From: a virus
Length of the DNA stretch: 33,361 bases
IMG/VR virus record: IMGVR_UViG_3300030117_003609
Span: 1-33,361 of that record
Reading direction: 5' to 3' (one strand)
Both the position numbers and the translations under genes were made by a program. Of this stretch, positions 1 to 6,948 are shown in pieces. Position 1 is the stretch's first letter. Each line of letters starts with the position of its first letter. A model generated the notes under the pieces. That model made no database searches and was not told where the DNA came from. It worked only from the letters and a program-made list of their open reading frames with translations.

Positions 1-98
1 CATAATATGTCGTTCCTCATTTCTGATTTCGGATCTGTGTAATGTACAAAACAATCGAGCATGTAATGACGCCATAAGATAGGCAAGCTAAAGCTGCC
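1..98. repeat. Terminal direct repeat, left copy (circular overlap)
   Basis: These 98 bases recur without a mismatch at 33263-33360, so the sequence overlaps itself and closes into a circle of 33262 bp. The next base differs: this copy has CCC then A, the right copy CC then A. That is either a substitution in the last base or a one-base homopolymer difference. The overlap fits an assembly of a circularly permuted, headful-packaged genome, but a short real terminal repeat would look the same. Confidence 0.93.
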
Positions 99-229
99 CA
101 AATCGCCCAAGGCTGAAACGTGAAGAGAAAGGGGAAAGCCAGAAAGCCAATACAACCAGCAAGCGTAGGATTCAGAAGAATTAATAGAAGATTCATAAGG
201 CGCGGATACTGTTCAAGTTTGTTTAACAT
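17..229 (-). CDS. Small two-helix membrane protein, 70 aa
   Basis: I do not recognise this protein. The start MLNKLEQYPR is chosen because its ATG shares one base with the TAA of the gene before it (TAATG), the coupling used throughout this genome. Two hydrophobic segments are visible, roughly residues 12-36 and 42-63, followed by a short polar tail ending IRNQK. It follows a second small membrane protein (229-402) and precedes the small gene starting at the circle junction (33265). A pair of adjacent small membrane proteins could be a holin/antiholin or superinfection-exclusion pair, but nothing specific supports either. Confidence 0.72.
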   Translation of the reverse strand: MLNKLEQYPRLMNLLLILLNPTLAGCIGFLAFPFLFTFQPWAIWAALACLSYGVITCSIVLYITQIRNQK

Positions 230-402
230 TACGCACCCCACTTATTGAAGCTATTGAATTGATGCTGCGCCAGATCAACAAGCAACAGAGAAGGGATCAG
301 ACCAAAAAAGATGGTTCCACCAATGCCGAATGATGCGGTCATTGCTAGAAGCCATAAGATAGCCGCGAAGGCTGAAAGAAACGCTGAAATCCAAGTGATC
401 AT
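229..402 (-). CDS. Small hydrophobic membrane protein, 57 aa
   Basis: This is an unrecognised 57-residue protein starting MITWISAFLSAFAAILWLLA. It has two hydrophobic segments, about residues 3-21 and 24-43, and a polar C-terminus ending HQFNSFNKWGA. Its TAA overlaps the ATG of the 70-aa membrane gene by one base, which argues that both are real and translated together. Upstream is only a weak GAGA-type ribosome site about 12 bases away. It is the first gene of the minus-strand accessory operon, just downstream of a candidate promoter. Confidence 0.7.
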   Translation of the reverse strand: MITWISAFLSAFAAILWLLAMTASFGIGGTIFFGLIPSLLLVDLAQHQFNSFNKWGA

Positions 403-442
403 AACAAGTAATCTCTATAGTGAATAATATGTAACAGTGACC

Positions 443-470
443 ATTATACAGATAATACAATTGTACACAA
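443..470 (-). promoter_or_regulatory. Candidate sigma70-type promoter for the accessory operon
   Basis: On the minus strand a perfect -10 hexamer TATAAT (448-443) follows a weak -35 TTGTGT (470-465) with a 16-bp spacer. The predicted start is near 436, giving a leader of about 34 bases before the ATG at 402. A CACTATAG octamer, identical to the core of a T7-family promoter, lies between the -10 and the gene. No phage RNA polymerase is encoded, so it is probably chance. Confidence 0.4.
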
Positions 471-479
471 TATAATATC

Positions 480-493
480 TGCAATTAATTGCA
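480..493. repeat. Perfect 14-bp palindrome
   Basis: TGCAATTAATTGCA equals its own reverse complement. It lies between the candidate accessory and late promoters, next to a second smaller palindrome TACAATTGTA (457-466). Such sites are typical operators for dimeric regulators. The protein that might bind is unknown; the XRE-sigma4 protein or the winged-helix protein are the phage's own candidates. Confidence 0.45.
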
Positions 494-686
494 TTCCTTT
501 AATATAGGTTTATCGCGTAGGCAGCTATCTCTCCCCATACTCTCCCCGATTCTATTCTTTGCCTACCAGAAATAGCCTTTAAGAAATCAGTAATAGATTA
601 TGGGCACTGTATAGATGTACAGGCTGGAAAAAGATAGGGGGGGGAGGGGTAGGCCATGCTGTAATAATTATAGTAGCCCCCCAAAC

Positions 687-714
687 TTGCAAGAGAGTAA
701 AACCTGACTACAAT
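687..714 (+). promoter_or_regulatory. Candidate late promoter, predicted leaderless
   Basis: TTGCAA (687-692) and TACAAT (709-714) are separated by 16 bp, a reasonable sigma70-type promoter. Transcription would begin about 6-8 bases after the -10, at 720-722. That is the A of the ATG at 721. No Shine-Dalgarno sequence precedes this ATG, which agrees with a leaderless message for the first late gene. It is the only recognisable promoter in front of the 23-kb late operon. Confidence 0.45.
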
Positions 715-720
715 ACGCCT

Positions 721-1137
721 ATGACTGACTTAGCTAAGACAGAACCCAAGAACCTTGGTGGTAGACCTCGTATTGAGTTGACTGAGGAGCAGATAGAGAA
801 GCTTAAGATCATGGCTCCTTATCTGACTATAGAGATGATGGCTGACTCCTTACAGGTTAATAGGGCTACTTTTCAGGAGATATTGAAGAGAGATCCCGTG
901 GTTTCTGGTATCTATCAACAATACAAATCGGAAAAGGTAGCTCAGGTAGCCTCTAGTCTCGTAGGAAAGGCTATGGATGGCGATACCCGCGCAGCTATGT
1001 TCTACCTAAGGACACAGGGAAGATGGCGTGAAGAGGCTCACAGTGCGTCTGAGCGGCCCCAGATCCAAATCAATGTTTCGTCCATGCCTCAGATTGAGGA
1101 AGTCAAAGGTGATGTAATTGAGCCAGAAGCTGATTGA
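721..1137 (+). CDS. terS: Terminase small subunit-like protein
   Basis: This 138-aa protein begins with a GGRPRIELTEEQ segment and a predicted helix-turn-helix at about residues 34-56 (LTIEMMADSLQVNRATFQEI). A helical region and the GKAMDGDTRAAMFYLRTQG segment (about 81-99) follow, ending in an acidic tail. This layout is typical of phage small terminases, which bind viral DNA at the packaging site and regulate the large subunit. It is the first gene of the late operon. There is no ribosome site before its ATG, and the predicted transcription start falls on the ATG. It overlaps the endolysin gene by 20 bases. An unusual feature is the separation from the large subunit (2442) by endolysin and small genes. 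The call rests on fold pattern and position. Confidence 0.75.
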   Translation: MTDLAKTEPKNLGGRPRIELTEEQIEKLKIMAPYLTIEMMADSLQVNRATFQEILKRDPVVSGIYQQYKSEKVAQVASSLVGKAMDGDTRAAMFYLRTQGRWREEAHSASERPQIQINVSSMPQIEEVKGDVIEPEAD

Positions 1138-1546
1138 TCAACTGTCCTTGCATGAGGGTGTTAAGCGGTTTGCTTACAAATGCCCTGCTGGTAAATGGAC
1201 GATAGGTGTAGGCCGTAATATTGATGAAGATGGCGGTATTGGGCTATCTGATGCTGAAGTCTATACCCTGCTTAGTAATGATATAGCCCGTGTAGACCAG
1301 GAGCTTGATGAAGCCTTTGAGTGGTATAGCTTATTGGATCAGGTTAGGAAGGATGCCTTGTGTAACCTGTCTTTTAACCTTGGTATGCCTAGATTGATGA
1401 AGTTCCAGAAGGCTTTAGGACATCTTGCTGCTGACCGATACAAAGAGAGTGCAGAAGAGTTCTTAGACTCTCTATGGGCCTCTCAGGTAGGTCAGAGGGC
1501 CTTAGATGTTGCTCACATGGTAGAATTTGGAGAATATCCCGAATGA
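1118..1546 (+). CDS. Endolysin, T4-type lysozyme (GH24 family)
   Basis: This 142-aa muramidase cuts peptidoglycan at lysis. The catalytic region reads LHEGVKRFAYKCPAGKWTIG: Glu13, then Cys22 in the place of T4 Asp20, then Thr28, i.e. the E-8-(D/C)-5-T pattern known in phage lysozymes, here with Cys. The rest (SDAEVYTLLSNDI, LCNLSFNLG) matches the helical lobe. The start is TTG at 1118, chosen because AAGG lies 8 bases upstream and it supplies the residues before the catalytic helix. There is no signal peptide, so release should need a holin (candidate at 14878). Its stop overlaps the next ATG (ATGA). The place between the terminase subunits is unusual. Confidence 0.92.
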   Translation: MSQKLIDQLSLHEGVKRFAYKCPAGKWTIGVGRNIDEDGGIGLSDAEVYTLLSNDIARVDQELDEAFEWYSLLDQVRKDALCNLSFNLGMPRLMKFQKALGHLAADRYKESAEEFLDSLWASQVGQRALDVAHMVEFGEYPE

Positions 1547-1773
1547 AAACAAATTCTTTATTAATAACTATTGAAACGCCTTCAGGCGAAAAATTTTATG
1601 ATGGCTGGTATCTCAATGAAAAAGCAGGATATGTTGGCGGTCATGCAAAAAGATATCCAAAATTTAAAGTGACTAGTGAAATAGCTAATCGTGATCCAAT
1701 GCAATTTTCGTTTAACGAAAATTGGGAAAATAATCACAGAAAGTATTTAAAGGAATTACATGAAAGGTGTTAA
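1543..1773 (+). CDS. Hypothetical protein, 76 aa
   Basis: I do not recognise this protein. The start MKTNSLLITIE is supported by an ATGA overlap with the endolysin stop. The sequence looks like a small beta-rich fold (ETPSGEKFYDGWYLNEKAGY) followed by a polar helix. Its codons look more AT-rich than those of its neighbours, hinting at a recent arrival, though I have not counted them. The next gene begins 14 bases before its end. Confidence 0.72.
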   Translation: MKTNSLLITIETPSGEKFYDGWYLNEKAGYVGGHAKRYPKFKVTSEIANRDPMQFSFNENWENNHRKYLKELHERC

Positions 1774-1936
1774 ACATTACAAAAAGGATGGGACGATCCA
1801 TACGGCAGGAACACACAAGATGGCTGATGGGACTTTGCATTCTGGCAAAACCCATACCAGTAGTAGTGTGAAACTCTTTCATTACGGTGAATTATCAAAG
1901 AAAGCGCAAGAAAAGGCGCGTAAAAACTGGAGGTAG
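1760..1936 (+). CDS. Small basic conserved phage protein, 58 aa
   Basis: Begins MKGVKHYKKDGTIHTAGTHK and continues with paired short repeats (THKMADGTLHSGKTHT), then SSSVKLFHYGELSKKAQEKA. The KHY-KDG-x-H/THKM-DG-LH-GKTHT pattern is one I associate with small proteins of marine phages next to terminase; function is unknown. The ATG at 1760 is supported by AAAGGA a few bases upstream. It ends in a lysine/arginine-rich tail, like the next three genes, so a DNA-associated role is possible but unproven. Confidence 0.75.
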   Translation: MKGVKHYKKDGTIHTAGTHKMADGTLHSGKTHTSSSVKLFHYGELSKKAQEKARKNWR

Positions 1937-1938
1937 CT

Positions 1939-1998
1939 ATGGCGATGAATGGTAAGAAAAAAAAGAAAAAAGCAAGAGTGCGTAGGCCAAGTTATTAG
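1939..1998 (+). CDS. Very short polylysine peptide, 19 aa
   Basis: The reading frame MAMNGKKKKKKARVRRPSY is preceded by a near-perfect ribosome site GGAGG six bases before the ATG. Its stop shares one base with the GTG of the next gene (TAGTG). More than half of the residues are basic. The A8 and A6 runs (1957-1964, 1966-1971) are slippage-prone. It may be a real micro-protein or a leader that couples translation to the next gene. Confidence 0.55.
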   Translation: MAMNGKKKKKKARVRRPSY

Positions 1999-2216
1999 TG
2001 GCTAGACGCTTTGCAAAGGTTCCCAAGACTAAACGGGGTGTCCCTGTTAAGTATGTGCGCGGTGCTAAAAACAAGAAAGCAACTGAAGACGAGATAAAGT
2101 CTACAGCCAAGAAATATCGGGAAGGCACTCTGACTAAAGCTGAAATGGATGCTATATCCAAGAAGAGGGCAAAGAGTGGCAAGAAAAAAAGCAAAAAAAA
2201 GCGCAAAAAGCGGTAG
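1998..2216 (+). CDS. Small basic phage protein, 72 aa, Lys-rich tail
   Basis: Starts at GTG overlapping the previous stop by one base. The N-terminal RRFAKVPKTKRGVPVKYVRG is a signature I recall from short conserved proteins of marine phages (possibly the family named DUF5872, from memory). A charged helix follows, then a C-terminal KKKSKKKRKKR tail. The tail is encoded by A7 and A8 runs (2184-2190, 2193-2200) lying within the start of the next gene, so slippage could fuse the two products. Function is unknown; the charge suggests nucleic-acid binding. Confidence 0.72.
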   Translation: MARRFAKVPKTKRGVPVKYVRGAKNKKATEDEIKSTAKKYREGTLTKAEMDAISKKRAKSGKKKSKKKRKKR

Positions 2217-2445
2217 TGCGAAAACACTTGCTGATTATTCCAAGAAGTACAATATTCCTGTTCGCATCTTGAGTCAGGTGAAGAAGCGGGGTATGGGTGC
2301 TTACTACTCTTCTGGCTCACGACCTGGAGTTACCGCAAACCAGTGGGCTATGGGTCGCGTCAGATCTTTTGCTACTGGAAGTGGTGGTGCGCGTAAAGCA
2401 GATGCTGATTTGTGGAAAAAGGCGAGAGCTAGTCGCACTGCATGA
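2176..2445 (+). CDS. Basic protein upstream of terL, 89 aa
   Basis: The GTG at 2176 is preferred over the ATG at 2149 because AAGAGG sits 7 bases upstream. It overlaps the preceding gene by 41 bases in a different frame. After a K/A-rich N-terminus come TLADYSKKYNIPVRILSQVK (about 19-38, possibly helix-turn-helix) and GMGAYYSSGSRPGVTANQWA, MGRVRSFATGSGG. The G-x-x-A...S-RP-x-x-x-x-x-QWAMGRV-SF pattern recurs in phage proteins of unknown function (possibly DUF5824-like, from memory). Its stop overlaps the terL ATG (ATGA), so it is translated with the packaging motor. Confidence 0.72.
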   Translation: MARKKAKKSAKSGSAKTLADYSKKYNIPVRILSQVKKRGMGAYYSSGSRPGVTANQWAMGRVRSFATGSGGARKADADLWKKARASRTA

Positions 2446-3686
2446 ATCTTGATATCCAATTACTCGCTTGGCAGCAAGCCGTCTGGAATGATCCTACGCG
2501 CTTTAAGGTAGTTGCTGCGGGTCGTAGGACAGGCAAATCACGCCTTGCAGCCTATCTGATCATGGTCAATGCCTTACAGTCGGACAAAGGCCATGTATTC
2601 TATGTAGCCCCTACTCAGGGGCAAGCCAGAGACATCATGTGGAATCTCCTCCTCGATGTCGGCAAAGATGTCATCAAGAACTCCCATGTCAACAATATGC
2701 AGATCACTCTGCTCAATGACGTAATTATTTCCCTCAAAGGAGCTGACCGTCCTGAGACAATGCGGGGTGTAAGCCTTTCTTACCTCGTAATGGATGAGTA
2801 TGCTGACATGAAGCCTGATGTCTGGGAACTCATACTCAGACCTGCACTGGCTGACAGATCTGCTCCTGCCCTGTTTATTGGTACTCCAATGGGCCGTAAT
2901 CACTTCTATGACCTATATCGCAATGCTGAACTTGGAGATGACCCAGACTTTGCTGCATGGCATTACACAAGCTATGACAACAACTTGATTAAGCGAGAAG
3001 AGATAGATCGGGCAAAGAAATCCATGTCCTCATACGCCTTCAGGCAAGAGTTCATGGCATCTTTTGAGGCCCGTGGCTCTGAGATGTTTAAAGAGGATTG
3101 GGTGTATTTTGATGAAAATGAACCCGAAGGTGACTATTACATAGCCATTGACCTCGCTGGTTTTGAGGAGATGGGCAAGAAAAACAAAACTAAAAACCTA
3201 GATAACACTTCAATAGCTGTCGTAAAGGTAAATCAGGATGGTTGGTGGGTTGCCGATATGATTGTAGGTCGGTGGACGCTAGATCAGACAGCAGTAAAAA
3301 TCTTCCAGGCAGTACAGAATTACAGGCCCGTGTCAGTAGGAATAGAAAAAGGCATTGCAAAACAAGCAGTTATGAGTCCTCTAAGTGATTTGATGGCGAA
3401 GTATGCCAGATATTTTCATGTAGTAGAGCTTACGCATGGTAATCGCAAGAAAGTCGATCGTGTTATGTGGGCGTTACAGGGCAGGTTTGAGAACGGACTT
3501 ATTGCCTTAAATAAGGGTGATTGGAACTATCAGTTGATGGATGAGCTATTTCAGTTCCCAGATGTGCTGACACATGACGATATGGTGGACTCCCTAGCAT
3601 ATATAGACCAACTTGCCAAGGTATCGTATGCTACGCACTTTGAAACAGACACCTTTGACGTTTTAGATAGCGTGGCAGGGTACTAA
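2442..3686 (+). CDS. terL: Terminase large subunit
   Basis: This 414-aa protein is the ATPase-nuclease that cuts concatemers and pumps DNA into the capsid. The N-terminal ATPase shows Walker A AAGRRTGKS (25-33), Walker B LVMDE (115-119, catalytic Glu119) and the coupling motif IGTPMGR (146-152). The RNase H-like nuclease has Asp237 in AIDLAG, Glu302 in VGIEKG and the DD-x-x-D cluster at 379-383 (HDDMVDS). Length and motif order are normal. It overlaps the preceding basic gene by ATGA and is followed after one base by the portal gene. Confidence 0.97.
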   Translation: MNLDIQLLAWQQAVWNDPTRFKVVAAGRRTGKSRLAAYLIMVNALQSDKGHVFYVAPTQGQARDIMWNLLLDVGKDVIKNSHVNNMQITLLNDVIISLKGADRPETMRGVSLSYLVMDEYADMKPDVWELILRPALADRSAPALFIGTPMGRNHFYDLYRNAELGDDPDFAAWHYTSYDNNLIKREEIDRAKKSMSSYAFRQEFMASFEARGSEMFKEDWVYFDENEPEGDYYIAIDLAGFEEMGKKNKTKNLDNTSIAVVKVNQDGWWVADMIVGRWTLDQTAVKIFQAVQNYRPVSVGIEKGIAKQAVMSPLSDLMAKYARYFHVVELTHGNRKKVDRVMWALQGRFENGLIALNKGDWNYQLMDELFQFPDVLTHDDMVDSLAYIDQLAKVSYATHFETDTFDVLDSVAGY

Positions 3687-3687
3687 T

Positions 3688-5628
3688 ATGATTGACCAAG
3701 AAACATTTGCCTTTGAACAGCCTGTCAGTAGTTGGGTCATGGACAAGTGCAATACATGGCGAGATTTCTATTCAAACGTCTATGAGAAGAAGTTTGATGA
3801 ATATAATCGACTGTTTCGTGGTCAATTTTCTGACGAAGACAAAACCAGAGAGTCTGAGCGGTCTACCCTTGTATCTCCTGCCCTACAGCAAGCAGTAGAG
3901 TCTGGTGTCTCTGAGATAGAAGAGGCTACCTTTGGTCGCGGGTCGTTCTTTGACATCAAAGACGATCTTAGAGATGGCGAAACTGCCGATATTGCCTATT
4001 TACGCAATCAACTACACAAAGATTTTAGCCAGACCAAGATTCGTAAAGGTGTAGCTGAGTGCCTAATTAATGCTGCTGTATACGGTACAGGCATAGCAGA
4101 AATCGTAATTGAAGAGGCAAAAGAGGCAAAACCTGCCACTCAACCAGTTATGGACGGGCAGATGACCGCCGTTGGCATAAATATTGCGACCCGCACCATT
4201 TGCAGGCTTAAACCTGTTCAGCCAAGAAACTTCTTAATTGATCCTGTTGCTGTTTCTATCGAAGAGGCAATAGGCGTGGCCGTAGATGAATATGTGCCAT
4301 ACCACCAAGTAGAACAACTCCAAGAGGTCGGTGTCTACAAGGACGTAGACATTACCCTTGCCTATCAAGATTCTGACATCGATGCAGATCCAGAACTGTC
4401 TAAACAGCCAGACGATAAGATCCGACTGACTAAATACTATGGTCTCGTCCCGAAAGAGCTTATGGAGCTTGAAGAGGACTTTGAAGCAGAAGAAGACGAT
4501 GGGATGTATATTGAGGCAATTGTTGTTGTAGCAAACGGTGGTGTTTGCCTCAAAGCAGAACGTAATAACTATATGATGGGTGACAGGCCCGTTGTGGCGT
4601 TTCCTTGGGACATTGTGCCTGGAAGGTTCTGGGGACGAGGTATATGCGAAAAAGGCTACAGTTCGCAGAAAGCCTTGGATGCAGAGATGAGAGCTAGAAT
4701 TGACGCTCTTGCTTTGACTGTTCATCCCATGATGGCTATGGACGCAACCCGCATTCCAAGAGGTACGCATCCAGAAGTTAGACCTGGAAAACTACTCCTT
4801 ACCAATGGCAATCCTCAAGAAGTCTTGCAGCCATTTAATTTTGGCACAGTTTCGCAAATAACTTTTGCTCAGGCAGACGCTCTTCAGAAGATGGTACAGA
4901 CCGCTACAGGAGCGATAGATTCTGCGGGTATACCTGGATCTATCAATGGAGAAGCTACTGCAGCGGGCATCTCAATGAGTCTGGGAGCGATTATAAAGCG
5001 CACAAAGCGTACTTTAATTAACTTCCAAGAGTCTTTCCTTATACCATTTGTTACCAAGGTTGCTCATCGATATATGCAGTTTGAGCCAGAGATGTATCCG
5101 GTAAATGACTACAGATTTCAGGTTACAAGCTCTTTGGGCATCATAGCCAGAGAATATGAGGTTACTCAGCTTGTACAACTGCTCCAGACGATGGGAACTG
5201 ACTCACCGCTGTATCCAGTTCTTATTCAGTCGATTATAGACAATATGAACATCTCTAATCGTGAACAGCTTGTACAGGTTATTGCACAGGCATCTCAGCC
5301 TAATCCACAGGCTCAAGAGGCAGCACAAGCACAACTACAGTCTCAGATACAGTTCCAAGGCGCACAGAGCGCGGCTCTTGCAGGTCAAGCAGTTGAGTCA
5401 CAAGCTAGAGCAAGGAAACTGGAGGCAGAAACCAGAGCAATACCAGTTGAACTGGAGACAGACCAGATTAATGCAGCTACCAAGAATCTTGCTGTTGGCG
5501 ATGCTGATGACAAAGAGTTTGAACGCCGCATGAAGGTAACTGACAGATTGCTGAGAGAGAAACAGTTGAATCTACAGCAAGCGTCCCAGACTCCACCTGC
5601 TCCGCAGCCAGAGGCACGACCTAACTAA
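3688..5628 (+). CDS. Portal (head-tail connector) protein
   Basis: The 646-aa product forms the dodecameric ring through which DNA enters and leaves the head. Position directly after terL, length and the podoviral portal pattern (NRLFRGQFSDEDKTRESERS, GVSEIEEATFG, PRNFLIDPVAVSIEEA, FPWDIVPGRFWGRG, GICEKGYSSQKALDAEMRAR) support this. A long helical stem is followed by an A/Q-rich C-terminus (about 545-625), expected for a helical barrel projecting into the capsid. Its TAA overlaps the next ATG by one base (TAATG). Confidence 0.92.
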   Translation: MIDQETFAFEQPVSSWVMDKCNTWRDFYSNVYEKKFDEYNRLFRGQFSDEDKTRESERSTLVSPALQQAVESGVSEIEEATFGRGSFFDIKDDLRDGETADIAYLRNQLHKDFSQTKIRKGVAECLINAAVYGTGIAEIVIEEAKEAKPATQPVMDGQMTAVGINIATRTICRLKPVQPRNFLIDPVAVSIEEAIGVAVDEYVPYHQVEQLQEVGVYKDVDITLAYQDSDIDADPELSKQPDDKIRLTKYYGLVPKELMELEEDFEAEEDDGMYIEAIVVVANGGVCLKAERNNYMMGDRPVVAFPWDIVPGRFWGRGICEKGYSSQKALDAEMRARIDALALTVHPMMAMDATRIPRGTHPEVRPGKLLLTNGNPQEVLQPFNFGTVSQITFAQADALQKMVQTATGAIDSAGIPGSINGEATAAGISMSLGAIIKRTKRTLINFQESFLIPFVTKVAHRYMQFEPEMYPVNDYRFQVTSSLGIIAREYEVTQLVQLLQTMGTDSPLYPVLIQSIIDNMNISNREQLVQVIAQASQPNPQAQEAAQAQLQSQIQFQGAQSAALAGQAVESQARARKLEAETRAIPVELETDQINAATKNLAVGDADDKEFERRMKVTDRLLREKQLNLQQASQTPPAPQPEARPN

Positions 5629-5879
5629 TGGAAGATAATGATTATGAAATCTTCCAAGAAATGTTTCTAACGGAAGGTTGGAAAAAAGTTATAGAAGATT
5701 TAGAGCAGTTGAGAGAGATTAATAATGATCTACAATCAACGCATACGCTTGAAATGTTATATAAAAATAAAGGAAAATTAGAAATTATAGATATTCTGCT
5801 AAGTCTTGAGACTACGGCAGAACTGGCAAAAACCCAACAGGGTAGCGATATCCAGTGGTGGTCTGATGTTAGTTCGTGA
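5628..5879 (+). CDS. Hypothetical acidic helical protein, 83 aa
   Basis: I do not recognise a named family. It starts one base inside the portal stop (TAATG). The sequence is almost entirely helical and acidic: EDNDYEIFQEMFLTEGWKKV, then VIEDLEQLREINNDL and DILLSLETTAE. Short helical proteins between portal and scaffold are frequent in podoviruses, and it may assist head assembly. It overlaps the zinc-ribbon gene by 14 bases. Confidence 0.75.
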   Translation: MEDNDYEIFQEMFLTEGWKKVIEDLEQLREINNDLQSTHTLEMLYKNKGKLEIIDILLSLETTAELAKTQQGSDIQWWSDVSS

Positions 5880-6093
5880 TTTTCAGTGCGATGACGGCCA
5901 CACGTTTGAAAAATTTGTTTCACATGGAACAAATGTTTTGGATTGTCCTGTATGCGGTAAAATTGCAAAAAGGATCGTTTCTGCTCCGATCTTTCATCTT
6001 GACGGGTGTAGTGGGCATTTTCCTACAGCATCTGAAAAGTGGGTAAAGAAAAGAGAAGAAAAGATAGCATTAGAACGTAAGGCAGCCGAGTAA
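5866..6093 (+). CDS. Zinc-ribbon protein, FmdB-like, 75 aa
   Basis: The start MLVRDFQCDDGHTFEKFV is chosen because the zinc-ribbon fold begins here. Cys8 and His12 (CDDGH) and the CPVC pair (about 28-31) form a C-x3-H / C-x2-C metal knuckle like the FmdB family. A basic helical tail (EKWVKKREEKIALERKAAE) follows. Such small zinc ribbons are common between portal and scaffold in podoviruses; their function is not known. The weak GGTGG upstream suggests translational coupling with the previous gene. Confidence 0.82.
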   Translation: MLVRDFQCDDGHTFEKFVSHGTNVLDCPVCGKIAKRIVSAPIFHLDGCSGHFPTASEKWVKKREEKIALERKAAE

Positions 6094-6102
6094 ACGTCCT
6101 GC

Positions 6103-6116
6103 GGGTTAGAGAACCC
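6103..6116 (+). other. Small hairpin before the scaffold gene
   Basis: GGGTT-AGAG-AACCC forms a 5-bp stem with a 4-base loop in the 59-base gap between the zinc-ribbon and scaffold genes. There is no T run, so it is not an intrinsic terminator. It could be an RNA processing or stability element ahead of the strongly expressed scaffold and capsid genes. Confidence 0.35.
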
Positions 6117-6152
6117 AAGGGGTAGCCAATACAAGGTCTTAGGAGTTTAATG

Positions 6153-6938
6153 ATGGCAAAAATTATAGATCCGGTTAAGGTAGATGAGGAAGTCAACGCT
6201 TCTGTCTCTGAAGAACCGCAGGTTCAAGAAGAGGTAGCAGAAGTTCCAGAGCAATATCGTGACAAGTCTCCTGCTGAACTCATCAGGATGCACCAAGAAT
6301 TGGAAACAAAACTTGGTAATCAAGGTAATGAGTTGGGAGAGCTACGCGGCGCGAAGCAAGAGGTTACGGAGCTTAGGAAGGTAGTTGATGACTTTATTCT
6401 TAATCAATCCAGTAATGATAAAGCCAAGGAGCCTGCCCAAGAGGTAGATTTTTTTGCAGACCCTGATAAGGCTGTTGAAGATAAGATTGCTAATCACCCC
6501 CTCATAAAAGAGGCACAGCAAACTACGCTTCAGATACAGCAGAACCAGGCGAAGCAAGTTTTACTGGAGAAACATCCAGATGTTGCTGAGATTATACAAG
6601 ACCAAGAGTTTGTAAATTGGGTCAAAGGTAGTCCTATCAGAACAGAGTTGTTGACCAGAGCAGATCAACAGTTTGATTCGGCTGCGGCTGATGAGCTTTT
6701 TTCTAACTGGAAGCAACTTAAATCAGTGTCTAACAGCACTGATACTACTGAAAAAGATGTCAGAAAGGAGACTTTGAAAAAGGTATCTACTGGCGGCGCA
6801 ACTGGAAGCACTCAAACATCTAGTAAGAAGATCTACAAAAGGGCAGATATTATTGAACTTATGAAAACTGACCCTAAGCGATATCGAAGTATGGAGCCAG
6901 AGTTAAGACTAGCCTATGCGGAGAATCGTGTCAGATAA
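6153..6938 (+). CDS. Scaffold-like capsid assembly protein
   Basis: A 261-aa highly charged, mostly helical protein directly before the major capsid gene, the usual place of podoviral scaffolds that guide procapsid assembly and are then removed. It has an acidic N-terminus, a VPEQYRDKSPAELIRMHQEL segment, a coiled-coil region (about 45-90) and a basic C-terminal segment (KKIYKRADIIELMKTDPKRY) of the sort that binds coat protein. Two ATGs are adjacent (6150 and 6153); the second is preferred because AGGAG lies 7 bases before it. Confidence 0.82.
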   Translation: MAKIIDPVKVDEEVNASVSEEPQVQEEVAEVPEQYRDKSPAELIRMHQELETKLGNQGNELGELRGAKQEVTELRKVVDDFILNQSSNDKAKEPAQEVDFFADPDKAVEDKIANHPLIKEAQQTTLQIQQNQAKQVLLEKHPDVAEIIQDQEFVNWVKGSPIRTELLTRADQQFDSAAADELFSNWKQLKSVSNSTDTTEKDVRKETLKKVSTGGATGSTQTSSKKIYKRADIIELMKTDPKRYRSMEPELRLAYAENRVR

Positions 6939-6948
6939 GGTGACTTAG

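Larger units (their letters stand above)
403..720. other. Divergent control region between accessory and late operons
   Basis: This 318-base stretch has no convincing gene. It separates the minus-strand accessory operon from the plus-strand late operon and must carry both promoters. Visible elements are an AT-rich half with a perfect 14-bp palindrome at 480-493, a candidate minus-strand promoter, a run of eight G then A then four G at 637-649 that could form a G-quadruplex, a CCCCCC run at 677-682 that could pair with the G run around a loop of about 35 bases, and a candidate late promoter ending at the first late gene. Confidence 0.75.

Noticed and set aside
425-442. T7-type phage promoter (CACTATAG core) before the accessory operon
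   Set aside because: Only the eight-base core matches, the rest is about half, no second copy was noticed and the genome encodes no T7-like RNA polymerase.
275-484. Minus-strand 69-aa frame
   Set aside because: It overlaps in another frame the better-supported 57-aa membrane gene (229-402) and runs through the candidate promoter.
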